Assembly (NCBI GenBank): GCA_029851415.1
Contig: CM056742.1
Coordinates: forward strand, 191,375,344 to 191,439,343
DNA: 64,000 nucleotides
Reading direction: 5' to 3'
From: Eretmocerus hayati
Taxonomy: Eukaryota; Arthropoda; Insecta; Hymenoptera; Aphelinidae
Below, piece after piece: positions 44,834 through 55,570 of this stretch. Each line of letters begins with the position of its first letter. Position 1 is the first letter of the stretch. A model generated the notes under the pieces. It made no database searches. It worked only from the letters and a program-made list of their open reading frames with translations, and had not been told where the DNA came from. Both the position numbers and the translations under genes were made by a program.

Positions 44834-45874
44834 TGTGAAATGTACTGGCACAATATTCACGTGGAGGTGCTCGCGCCGGTTCAAAATGGCCGCTTCTTTG
44901 TCTCGCCATCGCTGTGTAAGAGCATGTGCGCAACACGTTGAGACACGATTCGAAGTGAGGCATCGTTTCTTCCTGGTCAATTTCAGTTCGACTACTTTTG
45001 TCTTATCAAAGACAAAGTCACTTTGAACAACTAACGCTGAAATTAGTACAAAGTACTGAATAACTGTTGAATACATTTTAGCTGGCACATACTAGGACAA
45101 AACTGAAAGTGACGACGAGAATCCATTGTTTCTCGTTGACCATCAGATTCGTCAAAATGATTTCGAATATCTATGATAATTCGAGAGCAGGTCAAAATTA
45201 GAGGGCGCTGCTTCGAGTCATTAACAAGAGAAATCTGTTTGAACAAAGACATGCGCGTCGCAAAGCAATGCGTCGTGATCAAAAATGCCTTTCTTCTGTA
45301 TCGCTGATGGAATTTCGAGGCACAAATCCTCGACGGCACGATATCCACCTCCCGTGAACCAGTCCTCGTATTTTGTCATGAAGCGATTCTAATCGCTGTG
45401 GATTGATGCATTTTATTTTCAGAATTCTTGACAATTTCACCTACTAACACTTTGATCATGTACATCCATATTATATATATCTCCTTCCATTGACAAGATA
45501 GTATAATGGTACCAAATCACTGACGAGTAATCACTTTTATTATTTAGTCCTCCTCGGAAAGTTCCGATGAGAATTTTAGTTCATATCTGTTAGCGTCAGG
45601 ATGAGCTGGACGTTTGAATGATCTGAATCAATTCTTTGGAATTGAAAACTGTAGGATGAACAGTAAAGATCTTCATGAACATAAATTTACTTTTGGGCAA
45701 TAGAGAGAGTTGTATTCTCACCTTATTCGCATTGAGAATTAATTCCATAATCCGATGAATAGGAAAAATTACATACATCTGGCATTCATTCGCTTTGTCT
45801 TCGATGGATTGTTTATAAATGAGTGATTTCAGGGAAAGAAACACTAAGGATATTTTGTTTATCCATTTTAGAGT

Positions 45875-46005
45875 TTTTGAAAGGTTCGTTAAACACTGCA
45901 AGGAGAATTTTAGTCTTGAGACGACTCATGCAGGCCAGGATATTTTCATCAAAATAAACGGAGACAAATTCACGATTAGTACTCAAGAAATGGAGTATAG
46001 TCTAG
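45875..46005 (+). CDS. Possible internal exon of the same unrecognised gene
   Basis: A pyrimidine-rich tract (TTTTGTTTATCCATTTTAGAG) precedes an open frame reading FERFVKHCKENFSLETTHAG onward to STQEMEYSLG, followed by GTGTGTAT as a possible donor. The frame would be compatible with the exon at 44707-44833. No known domain is recognised. The opposite strand also has an open frame with a donor here (45596-45901), so the strand is uncertain. Confidence 0.25.
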
Positions 46006-46423
46006 GTGTGTATACATCTTGACGAAAAGTAATTACTTATATGAATTTTAGAATTCATTCTGGAAGGCCAAATAGAAATTGCAATTTAGAGAATTCTTGC
46101 ATGTAATTTGAGAATCATGAAGGATATTTGTAACCTTTGAAGCTAGCTAGACGCCGAATTGCACGCTGGGTCACCTTGGAAATGGTTTGCGCTGTGCGTG
46201 CCTTTTCTAGGATGACTAGAATATTTTTGTGTTCAACCTTGAGTTCGGGTTCTATACAATTTTGCTCGTTTCAACTCAGTCCTTCTGATACCAGTGGCCT
46301 GCGTTCGAAGCAAAGTCGAGACAAGCCATTGAGCTATGAGTCTTTATTGATTCATTTTTGGTTTATTACAGCTCGCCAGGAAGAATATTTCTCAATAGAT
46401 GATTGGGAAAGTATAAAGTGTAA

Positions 46424-47377
46424 ATGAGAAATTTGAGGAAACAGAAAATCGATGATTCGACTCCGAGTAGTTCTGCTGAACAATCACCATCAGTGAACCC
46501 CAATCTCAAATCTCTCCCTGTAGTCAAGAGTATTGAAGTAGTGGAAATTCCAATTTTCAAGACTGATAAGATCAAGTCTAAAGAGATCACTCCGCTTAGC
46601 CAAGTGGCAAGCATCTCAGGACCAAGTAGCCAGGCGTCGGCTGTGACTGGTGGGAGTGATAATGGCATTGATAAAAATCAGAACACTCTGACAGTAGTTT
46701 CACAACTGTGTGACTGTTTGAAGAAAGTCACTAAAAATCAAATCCAGTCGCAGAAAGATAACAGCAAATCATTTGAGACTATATCAGAAAATCAAAGAAT
46801 GGTTATGTCAAAGCTCAAGGAATTTAGTGATAGATTAGACAAATAAGAGAAGTTGACTTCTAGACAAGCCCCGCTTCTGGATGAGTCGGATGATAACCCA
46901 GCCGAACCACACAATTTTCCAATTCCTTCTCTTACTCCCACTCAATTTCGAATCAAACGTGAATATAAATTAGAGAAAGATGGCAAGCGGGAACATTTTT
47001 GGGACAAATTTTCTTCAGAACTCAGATCTTATGGGGTTGTACACGTGGACTCAAATCTTGACAGAATCTATCCTGTACCTGAATCTCAAGAAGGAATGAT
47101 TCGAGACATATTGATCAATAGAGTTGCTAATACCTATCATGAGAAAATAAGTGAAATTTCAGATCCTATAGAAGCCCTTAAGTTTCTAAGAAATTGGAAA
47201 CGAAATGAAGCAAAAATCACTCCTTCCATAGCGCGTAAGCAACTTTTCAATCTAAAGTACGAGCATACTAAAGAAACTGCTACTGAGTTCATTGACAAAT
47301 TCGAAGAAATTGTTCATGATAACTGTGAAGATGTGAAGAAGCTTACAGAGGATGATGTCCGTCATGCTTTTTTTTGA
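46424..47377 (+). pseudogene. Copia-type gag region
   Basis: A Ser/Lys-rich start is followed by the gag core: HFWDKFSSELRSYGVVHVDS, then a helical stretch through LKFLRNWKRNEAKITPS and ATEFIDKFEEIVHDNCED. A nonsense codon (46844-46846) and the shift at the T run break it. The core resembles the gag of insect copia-like elements. Confidence 0.75.
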
Positions 47378-48374
47378 AGCAGTATGTCATTTGTTTCCTA
47401 ACATACAGCACTTAGATATTCTTCATAGAACTCGTACTCCCATTTCAAGTGCACCAGGCCAAACTCCCAAAAAGCTACCTGGTTTCAATTACCAAGAATT
47501 GAAAGATCTTATTATTGAAAAGGAGCCTTATAAGTCTCAAAATGCTTCGGCTATTCCCAAAACAGCATTGTTCACAAACTCCAAACAAAATCGAACTAGC
47601 AAGGAGTACTCGATGCCAAAGTGCAGAGAGTGTCACCAGCACACAAATGAACATAAGTTGTTCAATTGCCCTTGGAAAGGAACTAATAGACAGATATGTT
47701 ATAACTGTGGGCAAATTGTAGCTGATCATAGGGCAGCAACGTGTCCCATGCTGACCAAGCAACCTAAGAATGACAATAGAGGTCAAAATTCCAACAGAGG
47801 AAGAGGTAGTTATTCCAGTCAGCGAGGAAAGAAAAGGCCTCATGAGCAAAAGAGGGTTGATGAGAAGAGGAATAATGCTTACCGTGGCAATAGCAGAGGT
47901 AGAGGCCGTGGCGGATCTAATCGAGGTCACCCAAACAACTTGCAATACTACCAAAATCATGGTATGAGTTTTTACCAAAACCAGCCACCTCCTCTAGCAA
48001 ACGTAGCATATCAAAATCAGCCTCCTATTATAGCCAACTATGCATATCAACCTCAGCCACCTCCCTTAGCTAACTTGGCCGGCAATAATCACGGACCTGC
48101 TCCAGCGAGTGGTGAGTTATTTTCATCTCAAAATTATACTTATAGTAGAGAAGGCAATTCTCTTTATTGTGGCATTGATAGCTTTAATATCGACAGTCCC
48201 ATGAGCGAGAAAGGTAGGATAATAGAAAAATTCATAGCTGATCCCGGTGCAACTGAACGTCTTTCAAAGTCAAAGGTCATTTTCGAAGAAATTGATTTCG
48301 AATCCCCTGGTGTGATAAAATGTGCAAGAAAGACACTTCTGCTGACATTCGAACAGAAGGTATTGGGAAGATAG
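47352..48374 (+). pseudogene. Copia-type nucleocapsid and protease region
   Basis: Two C-x2-C-x6-H-x4-C knuckles lie at residues 91-106 and 116-131 of this frame. An Arg/Gly-rich stretch (about 140-200) and Pro/Gln-rich repeats (YQNQPPPLANVAYQNQPP-like) follow. The protease active site appears as DPGAT near residue 297. The frame shifts near 48320, after which DLSANLLSLRRFAG, a usual copia segment, continues in another phase to 48646. Confidence 0.82.
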
Positions 48375-48655
48375 ATGTAATCAACAGTGCCAACAACTTT
48401 GAACTAGATAACGTCATTTGTGCTACCGATCTGTCTGCTAATTTATTATCTTTGCGTAGGTTTGCTGGAATGAGTCTAGGTATTTACCTTGATAATCAAA
48501 AACTCGACATCGTAGACCTGGTTTCCAATCAAATATTTATTTCAGGCATTTATCAAAAATCTTCTTGGATTCTTGATCTAGAGGTAAATAGCCGAAGTTC
48601 TGTTTTGCAGAATAGTCTCAATGAGCGAGATAGTGCACAGAATTAAATATTTGTA

Positions 48656-49840
48656 AATCTGTCAAATTGTGAAAAGATACCATTGCCTCGATACTTCACA
48701 CGAAGCGTGACTTCTCAGATCCCTCCTAGTAATTCAAGTGGCAATAGTGAAACAGGAACTGTAAATTCTGGAATAAATGACTCGGTTGCTGAATTAAATG
48801 AGTCCAACTCAAGCAACACTGAATCGAATCAAGTCGGATCTAGTTCAATAGAAGAAACCAATCGAACGTTAGGAAAAGGGGATAAAGTCTCTGCAGATAC
48901 ATATATTCACAGTCAGACGCGTTCACCCCAATGTTCTAATAAGAAACTGATTCTTGAACACACGAACTTTGATACCACAATCTGGGATCGACCAATACAA
49001 GATATAAGTGATATGGAAACGATAGAATCGACTGTTGTAGAATCTCCGTTTTTTGAACCAGACAACAAATTCATCAAAAACAACAGGGCGATGCTCTGGC
49101 ACGTCAGAATGGGACATGCTACGCTAGGTTATCTGAAAGCTCTTCAAAAGAGGTTCCCAGAAAATAAAGAACTACAATCTGCAATTTTTGATGATGAATC
49201 CATATTAGAATGCGAAGTCTGTTTAGTCTCAAAATTCAATAAATTGCCATTTCCCTCCACGCGTACAAGAGCAACAGAGCCATTACAGATAATTCATTGT
49301 GATGAAATGGGTCCAATAACTCCGAAATCACATCCAAAGGGGTATCGTTTCATATGTTCTTTCATTGATGATTATTCTCGTTTAGCAATGGCATATCCCA
49401 TGAAATGTAAAAGTGAAACAGGTAAATGCTTAGAATCTTTTGTCCGAAGTACAAGAAATGTTCTTGGTTGGGATGCCAAATTTTGTTTTCTGAGTGTAGA
49501 TCAAGGTGGAGAGTATACTGGAGGGTATATTATTGAAGTTTTGAACAAATTTGGTGCAGAATAGCGTTTAGCTTGTCCAGACACTCCTGAACATAATGGA
49601 ACTGCAGAGAGATTTAATCAAACGATTCAAAAGAAGGTTCGTTGTTTCATGAATGATTCAAAATTGCCAGAGAGTATGTGGGATCTTTGTCTATCTGCAG
49701 CAGTTTACGCATATAATAGAACTCCACATAAGTCCAATGGAATGATAATTCCATTACAAAAATTCGCTCCACATCATAGTTTTGATTTGAATCAGATCAA
49801 GTGGAATCATTCAGTGGAACTTCCACTGAAATTTCAGTGA
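48656..49840 (+). pseudogene. Copia-type integrase region with one nonsense codon
   Basis: The zinc-binding part reads LWHVRMGHATLGYL with CEVC downstream (HHCC). The catalytic core has D in HCDEMGPI, D in SVDQGGEYTGG and E in [11 protein letters not shown], giving the D,D(35)E triad. TAG at 49562-49564 interrupts the frame between the second D and the E. The sequence ends after [14 protein letters not shown], so the C-terminal part and everything downstream are lost. Confidence 0.9.
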
Positions 49841-50395
49841 AAATCGCTCAAGTTACCACCGTCTATTAGATTCGAATAGTTGTCTATTTCGGTATAATTG
49901 CATCATCGGATGTAAATAACTATTTCGAAATTGGTGTATTGACTGAGTCGAACGAGTCGGGTGATAAGGGTATATATGTTATTCATTGCTGAAGAGAGAA
50001 ATATCCTTCGTGATTCGTTTTTCATCTAGGTAAAAATCATAAGTGGGATAGGATTCATAAGGCGAATAATCGTAGATTTCGCAATATCCTTCCAACAAAT
50101 TAAATTAATTAAGCAAAATTCCCAGATTCTTACTGAAATTCAGGAATCTCACTATGCGCAACATTACACCAACTCAATAGTTCTCAATCACAGTTACTAG
50201 GTTACATCAAGGAAATTATTTTTTCCGAATCCACTGTATTATGAAATCTCAACGTTACATTGTTGAACTACAGAAGCATTTCAGGGGCTCATACTATATC
50301 AGAGACACTTCCAAGCCGGACGAGCGTTAGCGAGGCAGGCAATAACGCTAGTATACTATTATTCATACATATGATTCCTCTCCTACAATCCATTA
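49841..50395. other. Unassigned AT-rich DNA
   Basis: It follows the abrupt end of the copia remnant. It may include a decayed LTR, but no matching copy is present in the window to prove it. Confidence 0.35.
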
Positions 50396-50403
50396 CTCCC
50401 AAT
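50396..50403 (+). repeat. Left 8-bp target-site duplication
   Basis: CTCCCAAT, identical to 53377-53384, directly abuts the terminal inverted repeat. Confidence 0.9.
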
Positions 50404-50829
50404 CAGTGCCGGCTTTACCATAAGGCAAACCCAGGAACAGACCTATAGGCCCCCACCACCAAAAGGCCCGCACCACAGCATGCGAAATTTTTTTTTTCAA
50501 TTCTATACCGATAAGAAACGGGGTGGACTTAAGTAGTTCATCAAAAATCTGCTGAATTTATCATTAGAAGAATCAAAAGACATGCCAAGAATGTACTATA
50601 ATAAAGGAGTACAATAAACTGGGATGAAGGTGTTCGCTTTCCCCAAAAAGATTGTCAGCATCATATCTTTGCTTCTAAAGCACCTACAGAAACCTGCCGG
50701 GGGTCATTTCTTGGCTTAGAATCTCCACTTTTCAAACAAATAACTGCCATTCTATGAAAATGTACTCTAAAGTACTTTCTTTGGTATTTAATGAAGTTTG
50801 AAGGTTGATATCCCTAAAAAACAGGTTTT

Positions 50830-51260
50830 TTTTGTGGCTAGCAGAGAATTCTGACGTGTTATCTCGGAATGGACCACGTGCATGATGTGTTCAGATGATG
50901 ACTATGCGTTGGAAAACTATGATCAGATACCCCGCGGAAGGGAATATTTCTTGTCTTGTGATCTCAACACGGCGAGTATTATTGCAAAAACAGGTTTTTA
51001 TATCAATCCTGTGCCTCCACTGCTAACGGATGATTTCTCGCTCAAAAGTATGTCACAGAACACAGGAAATGTGACCTCGAACATTCAAATTGGTCTATTC
51101 TAGCCCGTATTGTGATTTTTTGAAAATTTATCACAAAATTGGATTTTTTTCCCAAATATCAGGTGGACTAATTTATCTCGTATGACTACGAGGTTGCATT
51201 GTATCGTTATGAAACTACCGGAATCATGTTCAGTGGGTCAAAATACGTATATCATAACAT
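50830..51260. repeat. Diverged fragment of the 18.5-20.7-kb palindrome family
   Basis: Shared landmarks in order are TTCTGACGTGTTA-type sequence, AGATACCCCGCGGAAG-like, ACCTCGAACATTCAAATTGG, TCTAGCCCGT, then AGGTGGACTAAT and GGGTCAAAATACGTA. It corresponds to roughly half of that element and lies inside the hAT-like element. Confidence 0.7.
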
Positions 51261-51714
51261 ATCTTGATATGCTTCCAAAATCTTGAATTTACGAGCTGTA
51301 CGCTTTAGACGCGGGCGAGGCATAGTTGGACAACTCCACCCCTGTTGACGGGGTGAATGTGTTCACCCTGGTTTTTGCAGTTTTTGAAAAACCGTGGGGT
51401 CAGAATCAAAATCTGACAACCGGAACTTGTAGCCGAGTTCAAGACTCAAATTTCTACTATCCATACATCATGTTTTAGTGTGTTGAAAGATCGGAAGAAT
51501 TACAGTGCAAGGTCCGAAGTGGTCCACCTTCACCCCAGTTTACCGTACGGAGATGGTAATTTTCTGTTTGTTGTGCAGCAAAAATGCCAAATTTTGATGT
51601 GAAAGTCAATGTTGTTCAGAATACTTCATTCAGCCCACGATGCTAGACAATTTTCCAGACTCGTCAAGTGTTCCACATTTAGCAATTTTCTCTATCTATG
51701 GGAGAATATTCGAC

Positions 51715-53170
51715 TTTTTTTTCGAAAATCGGTACGCCCTAGCGTTGAAATGTTTTGTTTATATATATGGATGTTAGAAAATTTTTCGTTGGACGCTGGA
51801 AATTGAGATTTTAGGTCCTAGCAAGAGCCATCAAGCTTTTATCAAAATTAACACAGGTTTGAATGGGGATGTGCCTAATACGACATTTTTCTTGCTAACT
51901 TTGCTTGTATTTCTGGCGCATCTGTGCATTTTTCAACGTACTTGAGCTCGTTTCTAAGCTTGTTTCAAATCCTACAAAATGAGCTAAAGTACGTTCAATT
52001 TTAATCGACTAGAACTAATCTATCTTAATTTTTCCAAACAATGATCATTATTAGAATTTTTAAAAATAGGGGACTTCTCCCTCCTAACTTAGCTTGTATT
52101 TCTGGTGCATCTGAACATTTTTCAACGTACTTCAGCTCATTTCAAAGCTTGTTCCAAAACCGACAAAATGAGCTAAAGTACGTCCAATTTCGACTAACCC
52201 CAGCTAATCTATCTCAATTTTTCCAAAAAGAGATTATTTTTGGAGAATCCAAAAATAAGCGACTCCCCACTCCCACCTTACTTCTTCCAAAAGTTGAACT
52301 TGGAACTTGACGAGTATGACTGACCCCTTCCTGCTCCATTTTCATCTGGAATCAGATGACCATAATTTCAACTCCTGAAAAACTTGAGGAGGATATGTTG
52401 AGAAATTCGATAGCCAAGTCTGAACTAGACTAGACTTGATTTATTAAGAGTTGTTCCAACTTTTATCCAGTTCAGATTTGGCCACAGAATTTCTCAACAT
52501 ATCCTTCTCAAGTTTCTCAAGAGTTGAAATTGGTCATCTAATTCCAGATGAAAATAAAGCAGAAAGGGGTCAGTCAAACTCGTCGAGTTCCAATTTTGAC
52601 TTTTGGAAGAAATGAAGTTGGAGGGGGAGGTCGCTTGTTTCTGGATTTTTCAAAAATAATCTGTTTTTGGAAAAATTGAGATAGATTGGCTCGGGTTAGT
52701 CGGAATTGAAAGTACTTTAGCTCATTTGTAGGCTCTGTGACAAGAACAAAAATGGATCGAAATACGTTGGAGGATGTTCAGATACGCCAGAAATAAAAGC
52801 AAAGTTAGAAGGGAGAAGTCTCCTATTTTTGAGAATTTCAATAATAATCACTCTTTGGAAAAATTAAGATAGTTTAGTTCTGGTTGATTGAAATTGGACG
52901 TACTTTAGCTCATTTTGTAGGATTTGAAATAAGCTTAGAAACGAGCTCAAGTACGTTGGAAAATGCTCGGATGCGCCAGAAATACAAGCAAAGTCAGCAA
53001 AAAAAAGTGTCAAATTAGGCACATTCCCATTCAAACCTGTGTCAACTTTGATGAAAGCTTGATGGCTCTTGCCTGGACTTGAAATCCAATTCCTCAGCGT
53101 CCAGCAAAATTTTTTTCACATCTATATATACAAATACAACATTTCCACGCTAGGCATTCTTAAAAAATTC
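51715..53170. repeat. 1.45-kb palindrome inside the hAT-like element
   Basis: Arms of about 700 bp (51715-52425 and 52462-53170) are separated by about 35 bp. Mirror landmarks are GCCATCAAGCTTTTATCAAA near 51828 with its inverse near 53060, and GGATATGTTGAGAAATT near 52391 with its inverse near 52490. A shorter internal direct duplication (TGTATTTCTGG(C/T)GCATCTG, near 51906 and 52095) is repeated in both arms. Confidence 0.88.
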
Positions 53171-53376
53171 GTATATATCTGTATTACTTATAATTTATGT
53201 CAAATTTCGACGTTGGAGTGAAAGTTAAATCGAACCTACTTCACGCAGAATCTTTTAGATCCTTCCCTCCTTTTTCCCTACATAATATCAGCAAATGTTT
53301 CAAGTAAATCTGATCCCCCTACATAGGCCCCCACCATCCAGTGCCTAGGGCCCTCGGTGGCCTAAAGACGGCGCTG

Positions 53377-53384
53377 CTCCCAAT
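53377..53384 (+). repeat. Right 8-bp target-site duplication
   Basis: This is an exact copy of 50396-50403. Confidence 0.9.
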
Positions 53385-53479
53385 ACATGATTTACAAATG
53401 AAATATCTGTTAGTCAATCATACCATCAGATCCTCAAGATCATTGTATCACCCATGAAAATTGTCACAAATTACTTCCC

Positions 53480-54080
53480 CTTCGAGTTTCAGGGGGGTTT
53501 CAACGCTCCTGTACAATTTTACGGGCTACCTCTCTGTTTGACTGTCACAGAGCTCAGTGGCATCAATTTATTTCAAATTTCCGAACCACAATGTCATAGT
53601 TCGACGTAAAATTTTGTGCTCTTTCGATTTCCGAGATCAGAATTCCAAAATTTTCCGGAAAAAGGCCCCAAAACCACAAAAACTCCAAAAAGTGTGGTTT
53701 TTTGAAAACCCCAGGCAACTAAAAAATTTGTCATAAAAATTCAACAATCTTGTACCCCATGAAAAATGCCTCAAATTGCTTTACCCTGAATTTCAGGGGG
53801 GTTTTCGAAGCTCCTGTGCAATTCACGGGCTACCTCTCTGTTTCACTGTTGTAGAGCTCTTACCATCAATTTATTTAAAATTTTCAAAACACTTTTCGAC
53901 GTCAAATCTTGTGATGTTTTGATTGCTACGGTCAGAATTTCAAAATTCTCCGAGGAAAGGCTCCAAAAACCACAAAAATCTCAAGAATGTGGTTTTTTTT
54001 AAATCCAGGCAATCAAAAATTTTGTCTTGACAAATGCAACAACACTGTTCCCCATAAAAAATTTCTGGAATTGCTTTCCC
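53480..54080. repeat. Two tandem ~300-bp units
   Basis: TTTCAGGGGGGTTT, ACGGGCTACCTCTCTGTTT, ATCAATTTATTT and CACAAAAA(C/T)TC occur in the same order near 53488-53690 and 53800-53985. A third partial start is near 54050. Part of the unit resembles 38280-38330. Confidence 0.8.
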
Positions 54081-55424
54081 TCTCCCAGTTAAACCGGTAA
54101 TACTGTGTTTTTAGCCGATTTTCGCGTTCTGATGAATGTCACCATGATACGAGTTCTGGGCGACTCTCCGGGGAAAAGGATTCATCTTCTGCTTGAAAAA
54201 ACCTTTAATATGACCCTCTGAAAAATCTCGATGTCGCTTATATATATAGCAGACAAGCAAAATTGTGCCAACTTGCAATTTCTTCCCGCACTGTGCAGCG
54301 GGTCAGACGCTTCCATTTCTGCAGTATTCTGTTGATTTTGACTGGACGACAAGTTGTCGAGTGTAAGTTATACAATAATAGTAGCTCAAAACTTCATCTC
54401 AAACTTTGTATGAAGGTTTTCGTATAACTCCACGACTGGGTAGCATGGCTACCGCGTATCTATGACACAATGTTCATCTCGCGAGTTGAAGGGATATTGC
54501 AAAGATAGAAGAGGCTTCGCAACAACAAGAGGATAAATTTCAGAATCCGATCACAATTTCTTGTGGGACTTTTTAATCTGAATCGGATACTTACGGCATT
54601 GAAAGCACGATACTAACTTCAATACTGTTTGAAAGATTCTCCAGCTCCGCTAAAAATGATTCCGTGGGACCCCATGGGATCTCGCGGGGCTTAGTGCGGG
54701 ACTGGCTTTGGGAAAACTTTTAATTTTGCTATCCTGCAAAATTTGGCATTGAAGACGTGCAGCTCACGAATTTCGACCATTATTCGAAATAATGGCCGGT
54801 ATTTATATGCTGCACATCTTGGATGCCAAGTTTTGCAAAATACCAAGAATATCAAGTTTAATCATTTTCCCAGTCGCAGGTTCCACAGAATTCTTTTCAG
54901 CAGAGAGCTGCTTCCTGAAAATTCTGCAATCCTTGAAACCCAGTAGATCCTTCCAAAAAATCCTTCACGAACTCGCCATCACGATTAAACATTGTCTTGA
55001 ATATCATGAAAACATTTCTTTGAAAAATGTTGCACGAATCGTGCAGCAATAATCCAGTGCAAGTTGCTGAAAGAATGAGAATGAAAGTCTTTGAATCATT
55101 TCCGCGAGCTGTCAGAACGATTATACTGAAATATTGCAACGGAACGTTATGAAATATCTTTTTCAATGCCCGTGCAAGATTTCCTTGAGTGTATGTGAAA
55201 ATAAAAAGATTCCCTTGCGATCGCGCTGAAATATTCCTCTCGACCTTTCAATGTAATATTCATGCTGTGTGGGAACATGAAGAAAGAGCACAAAAAATGA
55301 TGAGAGAACGCGTAGATGCTTCAATAGACCGAGACACATTGTGAATAAGTTTCCCAAATATACACATGTACTGTTCTAGTAACACGTTCAAAAATAAATT
55401 TCCGCATATTTTTGTCCAGGCCGC
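54081..55424. other. Unassigned DNA
   Basis: No coding exon, RNA gene or long repeat was found. Open frames of 65-98 codons lack recognisable features. Confidence 0.4.
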
Positions 55425-55570
55425 CTTTCTATGGACGGACAAAACTCCATCCGACCTGAGAAAACGACACGTCCAGCCAATCAGAGTTCGCCCGGGAGCG
55501 CTCTTATTGGCTGGACGTGTCGTTCTCTGTGGTTGGACCGGGTTTTGTCGGTCCATGGAAAGGCAGCCTC
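55425..55570. mobile_element. Short hairpin MITE-like element
   Basis: The left half (CTTTCTATGGACGGACAAAA onward to ACACGTCCAGCCAATCAGAG) is the inverse of the right half (ATTGGCTGGACGTGTCGTT onward to TTTTGTCGGTCCATGGAAAG), around a ~15-bp centre. Total length is about 145 bp. Open frames on both strands are by-products. Confidence 0.82.

Larger units (their letters stand above)
46424..49840 (+). pseudogene. Ty1/copia-type gag-pol remnant
   Basis: The order is gag, nucleocapsid zinc knuckles, protease and integrase, as in copia elements; reverse transcriptase and RNase H are missing because homology ends near 49840. Breaks visible are an in-frame TAA at 46844-46846, a frameshift in the T run near 47370, a frameshift near 48320, TAA at 48644-48646 and TAG at 49562-49564. 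The reading frame is otherwise well preserved, so the decay is moderate. The LTR at 43782 may or may not belong to it. No paired LTRs are visible around the coding part. Confidence 0.9.
50404..53376. mobile_element. Non-autonomous hAT-like element, 2973 bp
   Basis: The tips are CAGTGCCGGCTTTA and, inverted, CAGCGCCGTCTTTA (12 of 14 match). They are flanked by perfect 8-bp duplications of CTCCCAAT, the length made by hAT transposases. ATAGGCCCCCACCA occurs near both ends in direct orientation. The interior holds a fragment related to the 18.5-20.7-kb palindrome (about 50830-51260) and a 1.45-kb palindrome (about 51715-53170). No transposase is encoded, so it would need one supplied elsewhere. 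Confidence 0.88.
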
